Assembly (NCBI GenBank): GCA_037693485.1
Contig: CM075350.1
Location: 67,746,001-67,810,000 of the forward strand
Direction of reading: 5' to 3'
Length of the DNA stretch: 64,000 nt
Source: Kitagawia praeruptora
Taxonomy: Eukaryota > Streptophyta > Magnoliopsida > Apiales > Apiaceae
Under the pieces are notes generated by a model. It was not told the DNA's origin and made no database searches. It saw only the letters and a program-made list of their open reading frames with translations. Position numbers and translations under genes: made by a program. Shown here piece after piece: positions 21,841 to 31,793 of this stretch. Numbering within the stretch: position 1 is the first letter of the stretch; each line of letters opens with the position of its first letter.

Positions 21841-22125
21841 TATATAATATTTAAAAAAAATCATGCATCGTACAGGTTTTAAGCTAGTATTATCTAAAAT
21901 ACTAGAATTTAACAATTTTTCATTTGATTGCGGTAATAGTCAAGAAATATGTGCAGAATCAACAAAATGTTACTTTTATTTCTCGAACACATATTCAGAG
22001 TTATCTGTTTGATATTTATTAAGACTTTAGTGATTCAAATGATACCGAAATGAAATCGGTGACCCTTTGATATATTGAAGTGAAATAAGTTACCCAGTTG
22101 ATAATTAACCTTATTATAATATATA

Positions 22126-22151
22126 CTAGCCTATAACCGTGCAAAGCACGG
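22126..22151 (-). mobile_element. Helitron 3' terminus (minus orientation)
   Basis: On the minus strand a perfect hairpin, CCGTGC-TTT-GCACGG (22151-22137), is followed seven bases later by CTAG and then T (22129-22125). This is the hallmark of a Helitron 3' end. The body would extend to the right. Its 5' end is not certain; candidates lie at 37790-37982. Confidence 0.6.
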
Positions 22152-23117
22152 GCTATCATATATTATTATTAATTAATATATTAATTATTTGATTTAATGT
22201 AAAGTTTTAATTTATTTTAATAATTTTTTTTTAAATTTACATATGTTCCACACTTAATTTCATATGACATAAATAAATATCATTAATTTAACGTTATTTT
22301 TAAATTTATTGTTAAATATCTTAATAATTCAATGTTAGTTTTAAAAATTTATATAGTGATAACCTAATATCGTGGAAGAAAGAATTGTAGCAAGAAGTGT
22401 GTGTAGACGATGATTATAATCGGGATATAATTGAAAACGTTTATAATTCTATAAAACATTTTGGTTTTTTATTTTTAATAAATTCTATATAATTTAACTA
22501 AATTTGAAAATTTTAAAACATTTTTTTTAATTTTTTAAAAATATTTTTTGGTGCCTTGGTTCTTTGGTAAGTTGGTTAACACCTTCTCAAAAAGTTTGTT
22601 AACACCTTCCAAAATACAAAAAATAAACAAAATGTATTTAATTTTAATTGAAAATAAACCACATATTTTACATACTATTTCGATTATATTTCCATTTACA
22701 TAAATATTTTACATGGATACATACCCTATCAGTTTTACTTCATTTTAAATACAACTAAATACTCTTTCAATTATATTTTTAATATAATTTTTTTAACTTG
22801 TTATTTTCAGGAAAGTTTTATCAACTTTTTTGGAAGGCAATACATACTCTAACAGTCATACTTTAACTGAAATTCAATTACATACTCTTTCAATTATATT
22901 TTTAATATAGTTTTTTTAAGTTGTTATTTTTATAAACTAGCATTTTGCCCGTACTTCATACACGACATCTTATTTAACTTAAAAATGATAATATCATAAT
23001 TTTAACAAATTTGATTAATTTTTTAGTAAGATATTCTATGCAGTTATTTAAGTAATCAATTTTTAGAAAGATATTTTATACAGTTATATAAGTATTTAAT
23101 AAAATAATGATATACTA
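22152..23117. other. A+T-rich DNA with Helitron-related pieces
   Basis: No gene is seen. At 22575-22615 a 'gttggttaacacctt...gttaacaccttcc' segment matches, in the opposite orientation, the subterminal sequence of the Helitron-type ends at 37770-37930. At 22937-22966 ctag plus gcccgtacttcatacacgac looks like a decayed second 3' end in minus orientation. Confidence 0.4.
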
Positions 23118-23410
23118 CTCCCTCCGTCCCTCTTATATACGTTGGGAATGGGCACGGAGACCAAGAAAATATATAAAAATGAGTAAAGTTCGATGAAAAG
23201 TGGGTAAAGTGGTGGGACCTATCAATATATATTTAATGACAGATTTGAGATAGTGGAAGAAAGTAGTGGGTGTAATAGTGTTTTTTATTATTAAATATGA
23301 GATAGTGGGGGAAAGTAGTTGGTGTAATAGTGGAGGAAACTTACTATTTATGATACGTAAAGAAATGAGATCCCAAAATAGTAACTAAGAAATGAGAGGG
23401 ACTGAGGGAG
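23118..23410. mobile_element. Stowaway MITE (293 bp)
   Basis: The ends CTCCCTCCGTCCCTCTTAT and, reversed, CTCCCTCAGTCCCTCTCAT are the classic Stowaway terminal inverted repeat (17 of 19 match). TA dinucleotides flank both sides (23116-23117, 23411-23412), the Tc1/mariner target. There is no coding capacity. Two internal phrases, 'gatagtggaagaaagtagt' and 'gatagtgggggaaagtagt', are near-duplicates. Confidence 0.93.
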
Positions 23411-24567
23411 TAAAATTTATATAAAGAGTTGCATACAATTCTATTTTAACAATGTTAAAAATTTATTGAATCCCTTCACCCTTAATAGTTCCAAAACATT
23501 AAACTTGTTCCAAAACATAAAACTTGAAACACAATTTTAAAATATTACTTCAACAAAAAAAAAGAATAGCAATAGTTTAATGAAATTGTCAGAAATGAAA
23601 AATTAAAAGATTAAACTTTTTTTGTTTTTTTGCTTTGGTTGCTTGTCCTAAATAATTTCTATTGCTTATAAGCTTCCTTAAAAAAATATTCATTTTTTGC
23701 TAAATAATATATATATAAACTTTAGTTATTTATCCACAATAGTAGAGAAAAACATGATACAAATTATTCTCATTTAACACACTTTATTTTCAAAAAAAAC
23801 ATGATAAGACCATTACACAAATTATTGAAAGAAAAAAAAATTAATACACTCCATAGACAACTATCCAAAACAATAAAAACTAAACGAAATATTAAAAATT
23901 TAGAAACCTGATACCAACATATCTCAACTTTAATTTTGTGATGTTATTTAATTAAAATTTCTCTGTAAACCTAAATATATAGTAACAAATTTTGATTAAT
24001 GAAACACACACCCTTTACTCTACCCAGAAAAATTAAATTTTTGGCTAACTTTGCCTTTTAAAATATCACAAATTTATATTCTTATGACTTATTTATAAAT
24101 ATATATATATATATAACAATTTTACAAACTCTGGCGCATAGAACTATTTATATTAAAACATCTATTTATTATTTTTTGCTAAATTAAAACATCTAATTTT
24201 AAGTGCTAAAGGATAAGATCACTATGTATTACAAAGAATTATTTTATAAAAAAATAGACTGTACTTATTTATACTATAAATTAAAATTTTTGTCAATACT
24301 ATCAGAGATCATAATAGATAAGAGTAAATATTATATAATTATAGGTAATAAATTAATTCAAAATTTTCACTGATATACCTAAAACCACCCCAAATTCTAA
24401 CATTAGTATGATGGATATTTTAGCAAAACAAATATGTGATTATAACAATTATATAATTATCATCAGAGGTAACAATTATAGAGGTAACAATAATAGGTCA
24501 TAATAGTAATATATTTTTTGACTTTGGTATCTCATGTATCACGTGTATTGTCCTTTACTTTTTCTTC
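23411..24567. other. A+T-rich spacer, no gene seen
   Basis: The stretch holds short A and T runs and (TA)n tracts at about 23710 and 24100. I see no domain, RNA gene or clear terminal repeats. Confidence 0.5.
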
Positions 24568-24600
24568 TTTTTTTTTTTGAAAATTTCGTACTTGCATTAA

Positions 24601-25259
24601 TCAAATACCCTCAAAGGCAAGGTTACATAGAATAAAATCAGGCACGGTAACATACCACTCCTGAGGATCTGACACTGAATAAGCAACCTGTGCTAATGAA
24701 TGGGCTACATAATTTGCAGATCGAGATACAAAAACAACTAACACTTCCTCAAAGTGTTTAAGTAATTCCCTACAATCTTCCATAATCGTGTCAAAAAATG
24801 ATCTTCCCTGATTATTCCGAATTGCATCCACCAAAATCTTTGCATCTGACTCGAAAATACACTTACTACTTCTCCAACTTTTCACCCATGACAAGGCCTC
24901 CTTAAGACTCAAAGCTTCGGCTTCTTTTGCATACCCACGGCCACGCACAACGTTTGTTCGAGCACACATAAAGCCTCCCTTGTCATCACGAGCCACACAT
25001 CCTACTCCAACAAACTCCCCCCTTGCCTACATGCTGCATCTAAGTTCACTTTCACCCACCCCTCCGGTGGTTTAGACCACTGATGATTACGATTTTGACT
25101 TACACTATGTTGAATATGACCCTCTTCACAAGCCTTCCTCCAGTCATTTAGCATATTCATTGCCATCAATTTAACCCCGAGTGCTGACATGACCACCTTC
25201 TCCCAGACCCACTTGTTTCTCCTGGACCACAGACACCTACATAACAAAACTATAACCAA
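24601..25259 (-). pseudogene. LINE RNase H domain
   Basis: The domain starts with PPEGWVKVNLDAACRQGG (25075-25020), where the first catalytic Asp of an RNase H fold is expected. It shifts frame in a run of G near 25010-25020, then continues with ARDDKGGFMCAR, ALSWVKSW, FESDAKILVDAIRN and SRSANYVAHSLAQ. The FESDAK and NYVAH-LA phrases are typical of the RNase H (RVT_3) module found in plant L1 elements and in plant non-LTR-derived proteins. The frame ends within a short distance of the poly(A) tail. Confidence 0.85.
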
Positions 25260-25479
25260 GCACTGCTACACTAAATGCCCGTTTCAGAACAGATTTGACA
25301 GACCTATTTTCCCCTCCATGCACAAATGAGAGCATCCCTAACAGTCCCCAAACTTCAGTTGCAAAAACACATTCGAAAAGCACATGAATTGTAGTTTCAG
25401 GCTCATGTTTACACCACATACACTTGGCATCAATATCAACCTGTTTACACCGCAACGCTACTGCAGTAGGGAGCACATC
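25237..25479 (-). pseudogene. LINE zf-RVT domain, downstream half
   Basis: The segment contains LPTAVALRCKQVDIDAKCMW followed by CKHEPETTIHVLFECVFATE. The C-x2-C and H-x-C arrangement (CMWC...HVLFEC) is that of the zf-RVT zinc-binding region that follows the reverse transcriptase in plant LINEs. Its other half lies beyond the solo LTR at 26849-26999, where KSCYRFLRGEVE and WRAARDVV are readable. Confidence 0.85.
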
Positions 25480-26844
25480 TGATAAGTGGATTTTATATCC
25501 ACTTGGAGCGTTCCATATCGGCTTAAATTGATTGTTTTGGACTCAAGTTTGTTGTAGTTTTGATGTGTTTTGTGTAGTGTGCAGGTTTGCAAGAATGTCG
25601 ATTATGGTTGATGCTTCTGTCGTTTTTGGAGGATTAATTTATTAAAATTCGGATTTTCCGGGAAGGTTGCGCACTCTACACTGTTTTGGCCATATCTGGA
25701 GTTCTAGAAGTCCGTTTTCAGCGATCTTACTGTCCACGCGAAGCTTGGGAGATTTTCTACAACATGGAACAGGTCTTACACGAGCAGTCTGCGCATGGTG
25801 AGAGCAGACAGCTCGACAAGCAGACTGTTGGGAGCAGGAAATTACTGTTTTGCCCTTTTCAAGTTCTAATTGTATTTTGGGCAGTTTTTAGTACCTTAAT
25901 TGAATTCTAATTGTAACAGAAGGCAATTTCTTGTCAGGCAAGAATTATAGAGCCTATATAAACACATCCTACCATTGTAATTTAGAGAACCATTACATAT
26001 CAATTACTTAGGTTATTTGTATCTTTTCATACTTTGTTTTTATCATGGTTTCATCAGATCCCATGATGACGAGAGGTTCGATTATGAACTAATCGTTGTC
26101 ATGGGATTTTAACGGATTTATTTATGGAGCTTTAGTATCTTGATGTTTTAAAGATCTGTGTGTGATGTATATCTGATATCCTCGTATGGTTATGCTTAAT
26201 TGTTAGATGCGTAGCTAACATCTAATTTGTTAATCTCTTGTAAAGTGAAAGTGGATCTTGAGATTTAGAACTTGCCATGCTAGCATAGGTTCATGATTAT
26301 TTATCAACATGATTCGTAGTATGAGATGAGAATACTTATATTGCCCTATGTGATCATTATGGATAACTTGCTCTTCAACCGTTATGTTTTCAAATTCTAT
26401 AGACATATAGGGTCTAAGCATAATTGGTGTCTATTCATCTTCTATCTCTTTTGTGGATGTATGTTTAGTTTGGTATTCGTATACTGAGAAGTAGCATATA
26501 CTTGTTTCGTGTTGTCCGATCAGATATCATAACCATTGCATATAGTGATTAAAGGCGTCAGATCTAAGCAAAGTATTTAATGAAGTTAGGATCCCATGTT
26601 TACTCTTGTAGAAGTAATTCGATTTTAATTTTCATTAGATAATTAATTCTTAGATTGTTTATTTGTTTTATTTAGTTAATTAAAACTCAAATTTGTTAAT
26701 TGTCTTAGCAGTGAATAAAAACCATACATTGTTGCATAGGTGCATTAACTGAATTGAAACCTAAACCAGATCTCTGTGGGAACGAACTCAACTTTATTCT
26801 ATATTACTTGTGACCACGTACGCTTGCGTGATTTAGTGCAAACA
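25480..26844 (+). repeat. Solo LTR, copy 1 (1365 bp)
   Basis: It begins TGATAAGTGGATTTTATATC and ends GATTTAGTGCAAACA, with 5-bp target copies acatc at 25475-25479 and 26845-26849. The first 25 bases form an inverted repeat, aagtggat...atccactt. The end phrase, with 'gtgggaacgaactc' and 'acgtacgcttgcgtg', is typical of plant Athila/Tat gypsy LTRs. No internal gag/pol is present. A complete LTR with its own target duplication is best explained as a solo LTR left by recombination. Copy 2 is at 39286-40898 in reverse orientation. Confidence 0.85.
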
Positions 26845-26848
26845 ACAT

Positions 26849-26999
26849 CCCTTGCTGCACGCCATACCAGATTAATAACTTTACCTAGCAGTTTCATTGC
26901 CCACAACTTTTTCCAGAAAACTTTATCTAAACACTCCACCTCCCCTCTCAAAAATCTGTAGCAACTCTTAACCGAGAAGTCCCCTCTGTCTTCCAACAT
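26849..26999 (-). pseudogene. LINE zf-RVT domain, upstream half
   Basis: GDFSVKSCYRFLRGEVE, then FWKKLWAMKLLGKVINLVWR, is the usual entry into the zf-RVT domain of plant LINEs. Coding continues past the inserted solo LTR into 25479-25237. Confidence 0.8.
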
Positions 27000-27041
27000 C
27001 CAGTACCATGAATCCTCTTTATCACGTAACGGAATTGGAAT

Positions 27042-28080
27042 TTATTTAATAAGCCCGCTATCCCGTTCATTACATAAGTCAGCTAAAATCTCCTCATCCC
27101 ACTTACTCTTACTCTCATCCATGAGGCTCTGAACATTAATATTCTCTAACTCGTGATACATTGTAAACGTCAAGAAACCATTCTCCACACAAGGTAACCA
27201 AGGGACCTTCCACACCTTAGTATCCTCTCCATTGCCAATATGTTTTCGACACCCTTGCTTCATCACAGCCTGAGCTTCATGTATGCTCCGCCATATATAA
27301 CTCGGATTATGACCCAAGTTTGCATTCAAAAAATCAGACTCAGGGTAATACCTGGATTTCATTATATTAGTAACCAATTGATTACTACCATTAATCAGAC
27401 GCCAAGCCTGCTTAGCCAACATGGCAATATTAAACTCCTTCAACCTTTTAAAACCCAGCCCTCCCGCCTCCTTAACATTGCACAAACGCTCCCACAACAT
27501 CCACCTTATATCTCCGTTATTTGACCTACCATTACCCCACCAAAAGGAGTTCATCTTTCTCTCAATCTTTTCAGAAATCACATTAGGAATTAGCATCAAA
27601 TTCATCCAAAAATTGGGTATAGATTGAGCTGTTGATTTAAGTAACGTAACCTTACCAGCCTTCGATATTGTATGATTAGTCCATCCATCCAACTTTTTCT
27701 CAATCCGTTCAAGTAAAAAACCAAACCGTGCAGCCTTATTTCTCCCTCTACGCATTGGTAAACCTAAGTACCGTCCAGGTGCATTAGCCTCTTTCACTCC
27801 CAGCTGAGCACACACATTTATTCTATCATCTGTAGCCGTATTTGGAGAGAAAGTAATCAACGACTTATTATAATTAACCATCTGCCCAGATATATCCTCA
27901 TAATGGTTAAGAACTCTCTTCATCACACTTGCTTCTTCCTCTGTTGCTTTAAAAAAGAGGTAACAATCGTCAGCAAACAACAAATGTGAAATGATAGGAG
28001 CTCCTTTGGCTATACTGCACCCATGTAACAAACCCACTTCCTCATTCCTCCGAATTATGGCGCTCAAACCTTCAGCACAC

Positions 28081-28117
<37 letters not shown>

Positions 28118-29103
28118 TGATATAGGATCGCCTTGTCGCACACCACGTTGAGGCACGACCCTACCAAACTCCTCACCATTATGTATAAAAGTGTACGATA
28201 CAGAGGTAATAAACTTCATCACTCTATCAATCCAAATCCCATTAAACCCAAATCTTTCCATCATATTACGAATGAAACTCCACTCCAATCTATCATAGGC
28301 TTTTGATATGTCAATTTTCAAAGCTGTCATCCCATTATTCCCCTGAGTATGCCTCTTCATATAGTGGTTTATCTCGAAAGCCACCATTGCATTATCAGTA
28401 AGCAAACGTCCCTCAATTAACGCACCCTGATTGTCTGAAATAATTGACTTCAAACACATCTTTAATCTATTTGTCATGACTTTTGAGAGTATACGTACCA
28501 ACACATTACACAGGGATATTGGCCTAAGATCAGCCATTGTTATAGGCTCCTTAACTTTAGGTATTAGACAAACAAGAGCTTTGTTAACACCCTCAGGCAG
28601 CGCACCTGTACTCATAAACCTTTGGCAAAATAAAATCACATCATGCCTCACCACACTCCAAAAGGACTGAAAAAAGCAGGATTCAATCCATCCGGACCTG
28701 GTGATTTATCCGGATGCATTGAGAACACAGCCTCTTTTACTTCAACCTCAGTAACTTCCTTAACAAGTTGAACATTATCATCATCAGACACTTGGTTCAC
28801 CTTATCCCTCCCAGAAAATCTTCCATTCAAGTTTGTTGAACTAAATAGCTGTGTGAAATAACTTTCAATCACCTCTTGAATCTCTCCAGGCGTATCTTTC
28901 CACTCATCATTACTATTCTGAATACGCTGCAACAAATTATTTTTCCGTCTAGTCGATGCATAATTGTGGAAAAAATGTGTGTTCCTATCCCCTTCATGAA
29001 GCCAAAAATTCTCAGATCTTTGCTTCCAATAGATCTCCTGCTTCTCCAACAAATTGAAGTATTTCCACCTGAACTTCACTATACATTTGAACGTCCTGGA
29101 CAT
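27042..29103 (-). pseudogene. LINE reverse transcriptase
   Basis: Reading leftward, 29103-28648 holds the RT entry with PDKSPGPDGLNPAFF. Bases 28654-28064 hold DLRPISLCNVLVRILSKV, the DISKAYDRLEWSF active-site block and QRGVRQGDPISPY. Bases 28082-27042 hold MCAEGLSAIIRR and the catalytic HLLFADDCYLFF (FADD). A frame change at 28654/28648 and an A+T microsatellite after DPISPY separate the pieces. RT uses nicked chromosomal DNA as primer. Catalytic Asp residues remain, but the frame does not. Confidence 0.9.
28083..28115. repeat. (TA)n microsatellite inside the LINE RT
   Basis: About 16 TA units sit exactly where plant L1 RTs read DPLSPYLFILCAEGL. The minus-strand frame turns into a Tyr-Ile repeat before LCVLKV. 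The seed was probably the codons for the Tyr-Leu-Phe-Ile stretch. Confidence 0.9.
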
Positions 29104-29169
29104 CTCTTATTGAGCGCAGCTTCCTTAATCTTGTTCTAAGCTCCAAACTCTGCTTCTTATACTCATTAC

Positions 29170-30023
29170 TCAAACCACCTCCCCATTCTTCACTACCTGC
29201 TTACACTCCTTCTCTCTTAACCAAATATTCTCAAACCTGAACCGCTTCTCTTTAGACCTATAAACTTGCTTATTTATTTGCAAAAACAGAGGAAGATGGT
29301 CAGACGTGGCTACCTCGAGCACCTTTACTTCTGCTAAAGGAAACAACTGACACCAACCTTGATTCGCTAAGCCTCTATCCAACCTTTCTTGAACCCAATT
29401 ATATTTTCCCCTGGACTTCTCTCATGTATACTTCTCCCCTATAAAGCCCAAGTCCTTTAACCCACACTCCAACACCGTTTCTGAAAAACCTCGCAGCAGA
29501 CTACTAGGTTGATCCCTACCCCCTCTTTTCTTCGTTGAACACATCATATCGTTAAAATCTCCAATTACACAGCACGACATATTCGATCTCGCTGCCAAAT
29601 ATCTCAATATACCCCAAGATTCACGTCTCCTTCCCCTCTCCGGACACCCATAGAACCCAGTATATCTCCACCTCCCTACCTATTCATTCTCCACTTCAAG
29701 TCTATAAAATGATTCCCACTTCCTTTAATATCACATCTCCCATCATACTTCCATAATAATGCTAAACCCCCACTATGGCCCTGAGCCTCAACAGCAAAAC
29801 AGTTTGCAAAATTCAATATCTTACATAACTCAACCACTTTATTTTTCTTAACTAAAGTTTCGGACAAAAAAATTATATTTGGCTTTATTTGCTGGGTAAG
29901 TTCTCTAATAAATCGAATTGTACGTGGTCTACCAAACCCACGACAATTCCAAGCTAACAGACTCATTGGGTTAGGCGAGCCTATAGAACAGGTCCTGCCT
30001 CTATCAGTTTTTTGGCCCAACAT
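29170..30023 (-). pseudogene. LINE endonuclease domain
   Basis: The domain starts MSLLAWNCRGFGRPRTIRFI and includes KPNIIFLSETL, the usual N-terminal half of the exonuclease-endonuclease-phosphatase fold. A second piece at 29607-29422 has CCVIGDFNDMM, and the third at 29382-29170 has the TSDHLPLFL motif with the SDH catalytic His. The frame changes between pieces at about 29670 and 29400. The enzyme nicks target DNA to start insertion. Confidence 0.88.
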
Positions 30024-30128
30024 TGTTTAAAGATTCTGTTACATCCCTCAGCCCATGATTTGCCATATCATTATCCCCCCTTTCCATATTATTCTCCTCA
30101 TTTAATCTTTTACGTTTCGTATCTGTAA

Positions 30129-31150
30129 CTACTGATAAAATTTTAACTCTTTCCCACCCATCAAATCCTCTCTCTTGTTTTCTGTCATTTCAGCCTGTAC
30201 CCTATCCCTTTGATGTCGCTGGTTATAACAAACAATTCCATCAGTTCCTAAAATCTCGCTCATTCTACCATCAATCTCCATGAATTTAGCTGCATTCTGT
30301 TGATCCCCTTGCACGGTGGTCGACGACGTTTCTCCAGTTTTCGATGACCAGCTATGTCCTACATTCCCCCATTTCTCAGCCATCATGCTCCAACATTTTG
30401 ATTTTGTGTATTCCTTGTAGGTGCTCGCAACCATGTTCCATACGCCCTATCAACTTGCTTGTCCGGATTAGCATACACCACTCCACAATCCCTATCAGAA
30501 TGCCCCAATAAACCATAAACAAAACAAAAAGTCGATAATCTTTCATACTTAAAGTTGATCCATGACCAGACACCTCCTTCTCTTTTAATTTTCATCCTCC
30601 TCTTCAGAGGTTTCGTTACATCCATTGCCACTCTTATACGTATAAATGCCTTCTATCCACCAGTATTATTCATAGACTCGATCTTCACATAAACACCAAT
30701 ATGATTACCAATACTCTGTAGAATTTTCTCGGACACCATTCCAGTTGGCAAGTCGTAAACTTGTACCCAGATATCCATTGTATTTAACTGCAATGAATGT
30801 GGATCCTCTTTCCCTTTCACACTTTGATACAACAATGTGCTCTGTTCAAACATCCAAGGCCCCCCATCAAGTACATTCTGCAAATCCAACTTATGATAAA
30901 ACGTAAAAGAGTACCTCTGTCCTCCTACATCTCTTATCTCCACCCCTTCTCTTGGCCGCCATAGTGAGGCTAAAACATTTTGCATAGCCTGAAATTTAAT
31001 ATTCTTCTCCGTCATGAAACGTCCAATCAAAACATATGTATCCTTAATCACCCCCACCTCTTCATCCCCTATTATTACCCCTCCCTCATCCTCCTCCTCC
31101 AGAACCAGATTTGAATACATGTCCTCCAAATTCCTCATCTCCTTATCCAT
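30129..31150 (-). pseudogene. LINE ORF1 (DUF4283 plus zinc knuckle)
   Basis: The ATG at 31150 opens an acidic leader followed by the DUF4283 nucleic-acid-binding domain: KNIKFQAMQNVLASLWRP, FTFYHKLDLQNVLDGGPWMF and NTMDIWVQVYDLPTGMVSEK. The frame breaks at about 30650. Then 30631-30383 has FCFVYGLLGHSDRDC, a zinc knuckle in which the second Cys is Tyr (CFVY instead of CFVC). The remaining 30434-30129 is a polar linker with no recognised domain. ORF1 proteins of plant L1 elements bind element RNA. Confidence 0.85.
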
Positions 31151-31592
31151 GGTTACTAACCGTTTAAAGGGACACAGATGTAAAAAATGACAAAATTAAA
31201 ACTTGTTACATGAACAAGACTTATAAACTTGCAAATATGCAAGACAGAGAGAAAAACTGTATATGCTATGCGTTTTCTTATTTAAAAATGAATGGATCTT
31301 TGCAGGAGGTTAATAATGCCAGCAAATTCATTATTAATTCAAATGTGAAGCCAACAAAATAACCCAATCCAGAAATGCCATATTGAGCAGGTTCTTTATA
31401 TCATCAAAGGTAATTGTTTAAACCAATTTGAGCCTCTCCGTAGTTCTCTTGAAGTCTCCTCCTTGCTGATCCAACCCATTAAGATCTATAACAGCTTATT
31501 TATGCGGTCTCTGCATAATTCCATAAATCCTGGTGCAAAAAAATACCTCCATATTTTATAGCCAATAAAATGAAATTATGGTTCTCATATTT
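31151..31592. other. Spacer, no gene seen
   Basis: The sequence is more balanced in composition than the region left of the LINE, but it shows no ORF or repeat. It may include the LINE 5' UTR. Confidence 0.45.
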
Positions 31593-31793
31593 GGAGCCGG
31601 ATCCTCTGTCCCCTTCCTCCATATCCCCTTTGTGTCCCCTGCTCTTTTTAATACAAAAAGAGTGCCTCTGGCGGGGCCCATTTTAATAAATAATATTTTT
31701 ATTTAAAATGGGCCCCACCAGGGGCACTGTTTTTGTATTAAAAAGAGCAGGGGACACAAAGGAGACATGGATGAAGGGGATAGATGATCCGGA
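31593..31793. mobile_element. Foldback MITE with about 92-bp inverted arms
   Basis: From ccggatcctctgtcccctt on the left to aaggggatagatgatccgg on the right the two halves are near-perfect inverted repeats, meeting at about 31690. The arms contain 'ctttgtgtcccctgctcttt' and 'gggccc' in both orientations. A 9-bp direct repeat (ctcatattt) flanks the element at 31584-31592 and 31794-31802, suggesting a Mutator-type insertion. The last few bases of the two ends do not match, so the boundary is uncertain by a few bases. Confidence 0.75.

Larger units (their letters stand above)
20090..21887 (+). mobile_element. Helitron-like non-autonomous element
   Basis: The left end reads A/TCTATATATCAATACTATT followed by ataaaagccgaaac, a phrase typical of plant Helitron 5' ends. 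The right end is aagCTAG/T at 21884-21888. It is preceded by atgcatcgtaca, which looks like a CpG-decayed version of a Helitron terminal hairpin of the cccgtgc-atc-gcacggg type. Insertion between A and T without duplication fits. There is no Rep/helicase coding. The inside is a degenerate repeat array plus a LINE-like fragment. Ends were judged by eye only. Confidence 0.5.
24568..31150 (-). mobile_element. Plant L1-type LINE, decayed, split by a solo LTR
   Basis: On the minus strand the order is ORF1 with DUF4283 and a zinc knuckle, apurinic-type endonuclease, reverse transcriptase, zf-RVT domain, RNase H and a poly(A) tail (T run at 24568-24578). This is the architecture of plant L1 elements with an RNase H module. 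Many frameshifts and stops break both ORFs, so it is dead. The solo LTR at 25480-26844 interrupts the zf-RVT domain; removing it and one acatc copy restores continuity. The exact 5' end is not defined and target duplications were not found. Confidence 0.9.

Noticed and set aside
25480..26844. Copy 1 as a complete TRIM element rather than a solo LTR
   Set aside because: No internal PBS and polypurine tract flanked by two short LTRs could be found. The whole segment behaves as one LTR.
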